Assembly (NCBI GenBank): GCA_949152475.1
Contig: OX424558.1
Coordinates: forward strand, 38,326,651 to 38,390,650
Length of the DNA stretch: 64,000 bases
Source: Terebella lapidaria
Lineage: Eukaryota > Annelida > Polychaeta > Terebellida > Terebellidae
Direction of reading: 5' to 3'
The notes beneath the pieces were generated by a model. That model was not told the origin of the DNA and did not search any database. It saw only the letters and a program-made list of their open reading frames with translations. Positions within the stretch are counted from its first letter, which is position 1. Each line of letters opens with the position of its first letter. A program made the position numbers and the translations under genes. Of this stretch, positions 49,316 through 59,190 are shown piece after piece.

Positions 49316-49867
49316 GTACTCGAGGTAAACTCAGGTCAAGTTCAAGGTCACCAAAAGGTGTTCAATATATGACCATAATACAAACATTTAGCTTTATATT
49401 TAATTAAGAGTTCCATCTCTTTGTGCTGTACATAACCTTAAATTTTTATCATCTTAGGTCAAGACATATATCACCAAATATGTGACGCTTCATATGTGAC
49501 TTCTTATATGATCATAATATTAGCTAATGGGCATTTTCTTATTGTGATGATATTGAATTTGAGTACTCGATGCCAAGTTCAATGTCATCAAATGATCCAA
49601 GATATATAACTCCATATATGGTCATAATAGAAACATGAGCTCCATCTTCAAGAGTTTTGCCTTCAAAAAACACTCACACACTTTGTGGTGGATATATTCT
49701 TGAGCATTCAAGGTCACTTAGTGAATGGCTTCCCTTCGAAGTTGATTATTTTCACCAAAAAAATCGTTTCTGGGCACCATCCCATAGTATCATAATACAG
49801 AGCTGCAGAAGATTGCATCAAGGAGAGAACGTTTCAGCTTTCGATGTCCAAAATAGGCGAAAATTAA
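49316..49867 (+). repeat. Old, diverged AGGTCA-type satellite
   Basis: Degenerate units carry CAGGTCAAGTTCAAGGTCAC, CATAATACAAACAT and (T/A)TATGACT(T/C)C words. They resemble the units at 50.9-52.8 kb and are distantly like the 134-bp monomer. Units are irregular, roughly 130-190 bp. Confidence 0.6.
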
Positions 49868-50783
49868 AAATTAGCCCTAGGTCTAAGATGGGTCACCGGA
49901 CAATTTTGGGTTTAACCATTGCAGGTGACAAATAACCTTGAGATTTATCAACCAAAGGCATCTTTGTGAACGTCAATGTCACCATTAGGTATGCTGCATA
50001 TGACTTCATATATGTTCATAGTACAAACATGCAAGCTCTATCAACAACTATTTTGTCTGTAGAGGCCAATTCACACATGTCAGATCAAGCAAAATTTAGA
50101 GATTTGGCCTTCAAGGGCGTTTAAGGTGAAATTCAAGGTCACCAAAAGATGTGCCATACATGATTTCTTGTAAGCTTATACACAATCCTAACCTGTATGT
50201 GAAAGTGTTTAAGCCTCAGTGGCCAACTTACACATTTCACGTTACACATTTCGCACTCAAGGTCATCGGAGCTCGAGCTCAAGGTCATCATTATTTGTTC
50301 CACATAAGACTTCCTATATGCTCATAATATAAACTTGAGCTCTATCTACAAGCATTTCATCTGCAGAGGAAAATGTGGGCAAGTCCTAATTTTTTTTAAA
50401 AGGGGGGATTTCGTCTTTTGGTTAGAAATGGCCCAAAATGGATGGTAATGCGATTTGGACAAAAAAAATTATATACACATCGCACAGGTGCATGAGCGGA
50501 ACCTTTTGAGACAGAAATCTCAAAACTGATCAGAAAGTTTTTGAGAAAATGTCCGCCAAAGTTCAAAATTGAGCGTTTTTCGGCCATCATTTTGAGAAAA
50601 ATTAACAAAAAAATACCTCCTTCTTGATTTATTTTAAGGTAACTTTTTCCAAATTTTCAGAAAGATAGAACCATACACTTTAAAGATAAAAATGTGAACG
50701 AACGGACGTACGGACGAAAAACGGACAGACGATGGATGCAACGCGACGGCAATAGGTTATCGGCCCATAGGTCCGGTAACCAA
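49868..50783 (+). mobile_element. Short complete family A element
   Basis: It has the 5' end (ATTAGCCCTAGGTCTAAGAT, then GGTCACCGGACAAT). A core of a few diverged AGGTCA units follows, then the AAAACTGATCAGAAAGTTTT tail block, the ACGGACGTACGGACG run and the terminal hairpin (50754-50781: GGTTATCGGCC, CATA, GGTCCGGTAACC). At about 0.9 kb it shows the whole plan: inverted GGTTACCGGAC just inside both ends, tandem core, 3' hairpin. No coding sequence is present. Confidence 0.7.
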
Positions 50784-52761
50784 AAAAAAAACGAGAAAAA
50801 AAAATAACACCAAGGAAGATGTAGTTTACCGGTAAACTTAAATCAAGCGTGCTACTGCGCTTTAATACTGAAGTCCGAGGTCAAGTCCAAGGTCACCAAA
50901 CGACCCACCACATATGATTCCCCAATCCCCATATACCCGTAATACAATCATAAGATCATGTCATTTTGTCAGCAGAGGCCGATTTACCTAGGTCATATCG
51001 AATGTGACCTTGGGATTTACCACCATAAATATGTGACTTCCTATATGCTCATAGTACAAAACCAAGTACTATCCACAAGCATTTTGTCTGCATAGTTCAA
51101 TTAACAAATGTCAGGTCAAAAGTGACCTTGAGATTCCCCACTAAAGGTATTCTGAGGTCAACTTCAAGGCCATCAACATATCCAACATATATGACTTCCT
51201 ACATGGTTCCAATACAACCTAAGCACTATCTACAAGCCTTTTTCCTGCAGAGGTAAATTCACACATTTCAGATTCGTTGAGATCCATCATACAAGACTTA
51301 TAATGCTCATAATACATCTCAATGTTTACGTCTGCCCAGGCCAAATTACACATTTCAGGTCAGGCGACCTTGAAGTTTACCACTCAAGGTCAACTGAGGT
51401 CAAGTTCAAGATCACCAAAATATCCAACATATATGACTTCCTATAATTATGCTCATAATACAAACCTAACCTCTATTTACAAGCGTTCTGTCCCCAGAGG
51501 CCAATTTGCTCATTTCGGGCATACATTTTTTTCAAGTTTGAAAGTGTGTCCAACAGACCATTAAAAAATATGTGAGTAAGGACGAAAAAACACTTCCACT
51601 TTTGGTTGGTAAGCTAAAAATGCTTCCCACTTGAATCATTTTAAAGTACCCAGTATATTTTTGAAGAAAAATTTAAATAAAATTGAGTAGGAAAACTAAA
51701 AGATATAAGTATGGACAAAATGTGCTCAGTGTTGGAGCTAGAGTCGTGGTATTTGCATACATAAGGAAATAGAAAATTCATGACTGGTTGCGACAGAAGT
51801 ATAACTTTTTTGGTGCATATTTCCAGTCATGAAATAACCGGTACTGTGTTTGCATAAAATTGGGTCACTGAAGCTGCTGACTAAGGGAGTATGTACACTT
51901 AAAAACCACACAAGCAATTGTTATGGTCCGAGGTCAAGTTCAGGGTCACCAAACGACCCACCAAATATGATTCCCCATATACCCGTCATACAATCATAAG
52001 ATCTATCAGAAGTCATTTTGTCTGCAGAGGCCGATTTACCTAGGTCATATCGAATGTGACCTTGGGATTTACCACCACATGTGACTTCCTATATACTCAT
52101 AATACAAAAATAAACACTATCCACATGCGTTTTGTCTGCATAGTTCAATTAACAAATTTCAGGTCAAAAGTGACCTTGAGATTCCCCCCTCAAGGTCTTA
52201 TGAGGTCAACTTCAAGGCTATCAAAAGATCCAACATATATGACTTCCTATATAATCCCAATACAACCTAAGCACTATCTACAAGCCTTTTTTCTGCAGAG
52301 GTAAATGTACACATTTCAGATTCGTTGTTATTTGAGACTTGAGTTCGGTTTCAAGATCACCTATAGATCCATCATACACGACTTCTCATAATATGCTCAT
52401 AATAATCTCAATGTTTACGTCTGCACAGGCCAAATTACACATTTCAGGTCAGAGGCGACCTCGAGGTTTACCACTCAAGGTCAACTGAGGTCAAGTTCAC
52501 CAAAATATACAACATATATGACTTCCTGTGCTCATAATACAAACCTAACCTCTATTTACAAGCGTTCTGTCCCCAGAGGCCAATTTGCGCATTTCGGGCG
52601 TACATTTTTTTCAAGTTTGAAAGTGTGTCCAACAGACCATTAAAAAAAATGAATAAGGACGAAAAAACACTTCCACTTTTGGTTGGTAAGCTAGAAATGC
52701 TTCCCACTTGAATTATTTTAAAGTACCCGGTATATATTTTTGAAGAAAAGTTTAGATAAAA

Positions 52762-54183
52762 ACATAGCACCAAGGGTGCTGTAGCTTACCGGCAATCATG
52801 TGAATTGCGTAGAATACTGAATACATATAAATTGTTACACTGTTGTTAAAATCAATATGTTAAAACATCTTCGTAAATGTTGATAGAAACACATTTTCTG
52901 TATGGACTATAATACGAAATCAAGTTACATCTTGAAAGATTTTTTTCGTTAATGACAAATTTTCACAGACAGTTGATTCAAAGGCAACAAAACTTATACA
53001 CATCACAAACGTACATAAGGATAATCTTATACATGATTTTGAGGAAAACTGTCCGAATAGATTTCAATAAAATGACCACCAAAAGCAAAATTCGTTTTTT
53101 CGACAAAAAAGGTCGTTTCGACCTTTCAAGGTCATTGAAGGTCAAATTCAAGGTCACCACTCAAACCGCAATATATGATTTCCCATTTGAAGTCCGAAAC
53201 AATTTTCAATGGCCAAAAAAATTTTTTTTTTTTTTTGCTGGAATTGGCTCAAAACGAATAGTGACTCGATTTGGGACAAAAAATTTTTTTGGCCGACTCG
53301 TCCAAAAATCAAAATGGCCGCCCCACGCAGACCATCATTTCAAAGACAACAAAATTTATACACATCACAAAAGTACATGAGGAGAATCTTTTACATGATT
53401 TCGAGGAAAACTGTCTGAATAGATTTCGAGAAAATGACCACCAAAGGCAAAATTCATCGTTTTTTCGACAAAAAAGGTCGTTTTGACCTTTCAAGGTCAT
53501 TGAAGGTCAAATTCAAGGTCACCACTCAAACTGCAATATATGATTTCCCATTTGAATGTGCCAATACTTATGCTCTATCTTGAAGTGTTCTATGAGATTA
53601 CTCTGCATAGCACCCATTATGAAGGAAAAATTGGGTGAAATTTAGAATTTTTTTTCCCCGACCCGTCAAAAAATCAAAATGGCCGCCACACGCAGACCGG
53701 CGATTCAAGGACATCAAAACTAATACATGTCATAGAGGTACATGAGAGGAATGTTTTGAAACAAAATTCTCAAAACTGATCAGACAGTTTTTGAGAAAAT
53801 GGCCACCAAAGTCCAAATTTGGCAATTTTTCGTCAAAAATGGCCGCCAAATCGGCAAAAACGATTCAATCAAAAAAATTAAATAAACGTTTTTAGATATT
53901 GGCCTAAGGAATGTTCTGACAAATTTATGGAAAAATTCATCATGCCATAAAAAAGTTACAGACCCGGACGGACGACGGATGACGGACGGACGACGGACGA
54001 AAAACCACGATAATATGTAATAGGTAGAGAGAGAGAGAGAGAGGGAGGTTTTATTTTTGAACTGCAGTACATAAATTTTGACATGGAATTTTGATACGTG
54101 AAAACTGCAATTTTAGGGTACATACAGTGCAAGGTGAACAACAGAGCCGGGGGCTGTAACCTTACAAAGGGCCGGTAAGCTAA
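52762..54183 (+). mobile_element. 1.4-kb element (family B) ending in CTAA, inserted between A and T
   Basis: The boundaries are fixed by comparison with the uninterrupted duplicate copy. The left end starts ACATAGCACCAAGGGTGCTG (hairpin AGCACC/GGTGCT) and is followed by TAGCTTACCGGC; the right end is GCCGGTAAGCTAA, so the 12-bp word AGCTTACCGGC(A) is inverted just inside both ends. A CTTAC/GTAAG stem (54161-54179) directly precedes the terminal CTAA. The empty site reads ATAAAA|TTGAGTAGG and no target duplication is seen. A CTRR end, A|T insertion and a 3' stem are rolling-circle (Helitron-type) traits, but the 5' TC is missing. Inside are two units of a block of about 370 bp with AGGTCAAATTCAAGGTCACC, then GACGGACGACGG and GA runs. 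No Rep/helicase gene is present. Confidence 0.65.
54026..54044. repeat. (GA)n microsatellite
   Basis: A short uninterrupted GA run inside the 3' part of the element at 52762-54183. Such runs are common near the ends of this element group. Confidence 0.8.
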
Positions 54184-54427
54184 TTAAGTAGGAAACGTAA
54201 AAGATATAAATATAAATATGGACAAAGGAGCTAGAGTCGTGGTATTTGCATACATAAGGAGATGGAAACTCATGACTGGTCGTGACAAAAGTAGAACTTT
54301 TTTGGTGCATGTTTCCCGTCATGAAACAACCGGTACTGTGTTTTCATAAAATTGGGTCACTGAAGCTGCTGACTAAGGGAGTATGTACACTTAAAAACCG
54401 CACAAGCAATTGTTATGTTTGATGTCA

Positions 54428-54451
54428 TTTATTCTTCCACAAAAGTTTATT
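54428..54451 (-). terminator. Candidate EED polyadenylation signals
   Basis: AATAAA occurs twice on the minus strand (plus TTTATT at 54428-54433 and 54446-54451), about 350 bp downstream of the EED stop codon and just before the duplicated repeat begins. This is a fitting transcript end. Confidence 0.5.
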
Positions 54452-54799
54452 CCAACACACATTTACATGACAAATCACAATACAAGTATCAATTTTGATG
54501 CCAACATGGTGTTGCGCGATATCAGATGCATTCAGTGACAACCTTCCAGGACTCACTATTATACCTATATATCATACACCATTGACACAACTAACTCCAT
54601 TCATTCACACCTTTTCTTCTCGACAAGCTGGCAAATAAAAAGACAGCACCTCAGTAGGCACAGCGAAAGTCCATAAATGCTCTCTGGCAATGTCATATAT
54701 TACATGCATATGACATTTTTCCTATAACCCTATACTGTCCATCACACCGCCGATAAAAAGTTTTCACATCATGTGACCTTCAAATGATCTCTATTCGTC

Positions 54800-57700
54800 T
54801 CATTTGATGCGCTCCCATCGCCAGATTGTGCCATCGTCACACACGCAGATCAGAATTGTGCCGTCTCTGCTGAAGTGCGTCTGTCGAATTGCAGAAAAGC
54901 ACTTGGGATGGCTGAGTGTACACGACCTAGGAATAAATATTTTATCAATTTACTTCCAATTTGATCTTTGTTTGAATAACTTTCAGACCAAATGTAATAT
55001 TCATACTCGCATGGTCAAAAATCTGTGAACTTCATATCATAAAATGGACACATATGTACATGATGTATGCATCAACCTTTTGCAAATTAATACCATAAAA
55101 TATTCCCATTCAAGTGTCTACATGTTCCTAAAATTGACCGATAAGATGCATTTATAAAATGTATTCTCGATTCTTACTTTACAATTCATACACATCCCAG
55201 ATAACACACTAAGTGCCAGTTCTAATACTCGAGAAGTACGGTTCTACTGACCGAGCCTGACTTGGGTCCAGTACGTCCATGTCCCACAGGTATACACGTC
55301 CCGCCTGGTTCCCCAGCGCCAAAACCTGCAGGATTGTGTGATACATGTTATATACAGAGGCCCACGAGGGGGAAATGTGAGCAAATTTCTTTGAGATGTA
55401 TACAAGAACTAGCTGTGAATGAAGAGAAATGAACTGAAGCTGCGCAAACAATGATATTTTCGTTCTTTGTGCTATGGAAGTACTGATCAGACACTACATA
55501 TTTCTACTTAAGTTTTGATGGCATTGTTTGTAAAATGTTATACTCCCAAAATGTAACAAAATAGGCCTTTATACACATCATTCATCATACCTCAGTAGTC
55601 TTCACTGATAGAAAGAGTCAATTTCAGATAATTTCCATTTCAAAAATACTTCACTTTGAAGCCAACCTTTTGCCAGTAGTCCATGGAGAAACGAATGAAC
55701 CAGATGTCGCACTCGCGGATGTCAAACTGATGTAGGATGGAGGTCGTTGAGTCTGAAGGCTTCAGTGCGTAGTCGAAGTCGGAGAGTTTTCCGGGCTTCC
55801 AACAGACAATTCGATTCTCGCACGACTGGCATCGAGAAAAGTAGAAATCAAAGCGGGACTTTTAATGGGGCTCTTTTTATAGTGGTACATTAATTATTAG
55901 AAATAATATGACTGGTTTGTTATGTTTCAAAAGTGTGGAGGATAGGTGTTCACCAGTTCATCACTACATTTGCCTTATACTTTTACTTCAATGAAGGTTA
56001 CTTTGTCACTCATACCTCGAAGCAAAATGTTATAAATTTAGTCACACAGCGAAGTCTGTGTTCTGATATAAAATATTTGATGTCCAGTCAATACAGGGCT
56101 CTATAACAGCATGTTTTCATTTATTAATCACTGCTAGGTTGTTACGAATCCCAGGGTTGTCTTCAACACAGGGTGTACTGCATATTCTATATTATAAATT
56201 GTTTAACTAACCTTTGAGAGAATAAACTTCCCAAACCACCGCACACAGTCAACGTAATTTCTGTGGATGTCTCTAGTTGAAAAGTCAGGATAATGCTGGC
56301 AAAATGTGTCGAATGGTCTGAAAAAAACATTATGACATAAATATATGTATATGGATAATACATTTCTGAACAGTTATAATTAATTCGGAAAAGTCTTGTT
56401 TTTCTATTTGACCATAATTTTGTCTAATTAATTTTGTCTATTTATTCCAAGAATTAACAGTTTCTTTCCCGTGTCTTACTTGTTGGTTTTAGATGGGTTG
56501 TATTTATACGACTGTTCGATCGCTCTGCGGACGCTGGTTTTCTCCAGTCCCCAGATCTTCAGTGAATGATCCATACCACAGGACACAATGTGTGTCCCTT
56601 CGATGTTTATGTCCTGTAAAATATTATTTTATCCATTTACCGGTATAGGATAAATACCAGCATAGGAGACTGACAGTGTGAGATGTTTGTAAACCACCTT
56701 TGGTATTTTAGGGTGAAATGAAATGGTATGTTCCATAGTTGTACTACATGTATCAGTGATATTTCAGATCTTCTCTCTTGTTATTAATCGAGAGATTGAG
56801 TACACACCCCACTCAGCACTTCATCCCTGTGGCCATCCACACCGCCAAATATCGCGATCAGAATGTCCGACTTGATGTTCCACAGACGCAGCTGGTGATC
56901 TGTTCACAGAACGATGTGGAATACAATGAGCACTTTTTTTTTTCAAGGAAAAGTCATATGGCACACTTAATGTATATAATTGTCGTATAATTGTCTATAT
57001 TTTTTGTTTTATATTATTAATATTATTCTGTATTTGTTTTTCGTATATAATTGTCAGTATATGACAGCCAGGTTTAGACAGAGTGTTACTAAATGTATAC
57101 GGACAACAACACATAACGTGAGTATATCATTGTGAGATATCCATACATGTTTGTTCACAGAATAAGCTTCATTCAAACATCCACATAACCTCGAGAAACA
57201 AACCTTTGCTCACTGACAACAGCAAGTTTGGATCCTTCGGGTGGAACTTCAGTTCATTCACAGATTGACCATGTCCAATGAAATGCTACGAAGTAAACAT
57301 GGTAAATAATTGACAAAGCTGTCATTATTAACAAATTATTCAAATTAACAGATCGAACATGCACCATTTTTGATAGAATTAGCTTTTCAAAAGAAACTTG
57401 AAACAAACGATTCAAATTCAAACAAAAGCCCACTGTACCAGTAGAGCACCAATCAATTTCAAACCGTAAATGATTACATTTTAAATACAAAATATCGTCA
57501 ACACTAACATTTTCAGTATACATATTAGTGTATCGAATGTCATATCATACCTTTATACACTGCATGGAGACAGGACTGATGATGCGGATGACCCCCCTTG
57601 CCCCCGCCGCGGCTAGGAGAGGCTGTCCCGTCACTTCCTCGTACGTCCATGCACACGTGTAGAAATTCTCGTCGCTTTCTGCGTCGATGTACGCTTGGAG

Positions 57701-58280
57701 TAGCTTCAGCTTTCCGCCCTCCTGACACTCGTATATTGTGACCTGAGGGAAGAACATCGTCAGGGGAAGTCAATAAAATGTACCACATATCAAGGGCTGA
57801 TTTCTCACAAGCTGGTAGCATGATGCAAATTTGGTCTATGCAATTTTTTGCAAGTACAGTTGTAGTATTGATAGAGTAAGATAAGGTTAAAATATTACAC
57901 ACATGACGAATTACCAAACCCTGACCCTATTGCTGCCGACAGTTGCGAAGATAAGAGGCTCGCCTTCTTTGCTGTTGTAATTAAACTGAACACCAAACAA
58001 TGGCTGTCCATGGTCCTCCTGCGTATAAATAGAGATTTAAGAATTCATTGACCCTCTGACGATGTACAAATTGACCAACTCTATTGCATCATCCATGTAT
58101 AGTGATTCAAGCACTGGATGAATTCACCTTGAGGTAGTTAGTGCACTTGTAGAGCACTTTGTTCTTGGCGACTTTGTTGCCGCGACCGCGCCCTCGCCGC
58201 CGTCCGCCCGTCTGTGTGGGTGTTTCCGAGCGACTGCTGTCATCAGCAATACTCCCTGTACTCACGCTAAATGTGTCGTC
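54800..58280 (-). CDS. EED: Polycomb protein EED (PRC2 WD40 subunit), ten exons, 5' end missing
   Basis: EED is the WD40 scaffold of Polycomb repressive complex 2. It binds trimethylated histone tails through an aromatic cage and stimulates EZH-type H3K27 methylation in the nucleus. Exons: 58280-58128, 58018-57926, 57742-57551, 57285-57204, 56899-56808, 56613-56480, 56317-56212, 55825-55667, 55325-55252, 54926-54800. All are bounded by GT-AG and join in one frame of 403 codons; human EED has 441. Recognisable stretches are [28 protein letters not shown]-like [65 protein letters not shown] and the end [10 protein letters not shown]. Human cage residues F97, Y148 and W364 are kept; Y365 is Phe (DIWFIRF), still aromatic. 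An Arg/Gly-rich stretch ([12 protein letters not shown]) lies before the propeller. Some donors are weak (GTCAGG, GTTGGC). The missing exon should encode about 40 N-terminal residues and lie upstream, perhaps beyond 64000. Confidence 0.95.
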
Positions 58281-58715
58281 CTGGGGGTAAATCAAAATGG
58301 GAACAGGTTTGTTCTTCAATGAAAAAATAATAACGTCATCAATAGGTCATAGATCTCGGTCTCAGAGTATCATGCAGCGGTATTGGTCTACAGTTATTTG
58401 ATCAGTTTTAGGGCCCGGACAAGTCGGAAATTTTCGACCCGGTTACCCGTGTGGTCTGACCCGACCCGCTCCGGGTAACCCGTCCAAATATAAATCAAAT
58501 TTGAAAGGGAATAACTGGAGCAATTTGTAACACGTAAACGCCAGTCACCGATCTTTGTTTATTTACAAGTTGACCTCATAAAACTACTTCTGATTTTTTC
58601 CCGATGATTTTCTTGTCATTCTTGTGATTTTACTAGCGTTTGTTGCAATTTTTCAAGACAAAAACTAGATCTTTATTCGTTCTTGGATACGGGTAAGGAA
58701 ATTCCGACCTGGGTA
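58281..58715 (-). other. EED intron 1, unique part
   Basis: No coding exon is recognisable. A GC-rich spot with CCCGACCCGCTCCGGGTAAC lies at about 58450-58490. The rest is AT-rich. Confidence 0.5.
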
Positions 58716-58877
58716 CAGTGGTCCCCCTGAGATAAGACCCACCCTTCTGCCACAAGATTGAAGTCTTATTTGAGGGGAAGTCTTATTAGAAGGGTTCATT
58801 TACATGTTAAAGGGTTCATTTACATGTTAGAGGGGGAAGTCCTTATAGAGTGGGGTCTTATCTGAAGGGGACCATTG
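58716..58877. mobile_element. 162-bp pogo/Tigger-like MITE
   Basis: The terminal inverted repeats are CAGTGGTCCCCCTGAGATAA on the left and, inverted, CAATGGTCCCCTTCAGATAA on the right, both followed by GACCC. TA flanks both sides (58714-58715 and 58878-58879). Ends beginning CAGTGG with a TA duplication are typical of the pogo branch of Tc1/mariner. Inside, AAGGGTTCATTTACATGTTA is present as a 20-bp tandem pair (with one-base variation at the edge). It is non-coding and lies in EED intron 1. Confidence 0.85.
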
Positions 58878-59190
58878 TAATTGTATGACCCGCTCCCAAT
58901 TCGGGATAGGACCAGTTCAACCGCCAGCAGGACAAATTCAACCGCCCATGTAATCTTGCATAAACACAGGCAATCAAGCATGATACATGATATCACATCT
59001 ACCATGGGCCATTGGGCATTGCTTCGATCATCAATAACAAAAGTCTGCGAATCATGGGTAAGAAGTGGGCGTGTCTGAAACTGTGTTGAAACGTGACACC
59101 TGTGTGACATTATCGTGACAAATTTTATATTATATTATTTGATGAAAAAAAGCAACATATGAATTGCTCTATTGAATAATCCGATAGAAA

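Larger units (their letters stand above)
50873..54416 (+). repeat. Tandem duplication of about 1.05 kb, second copy split by an insertion
   Basis: Copy 1 spans about 50873-51919. Copy 2 spans 51926-52761 and resumes at 54184-54416, giving about 1.07 kb after removal of the insertion. Both run from GTCCGAGGTCAAG through CACTTCCACTTTTGGTTGGT to GACTAAGGGAGTATGTACAC and CAAGCAATTGTTATG. The body consists of diverged AGGTCA units; the tail is unique and abuts the EED 3' end. The copies differ by scattered changes and small gaps. Confidence 0.85.
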
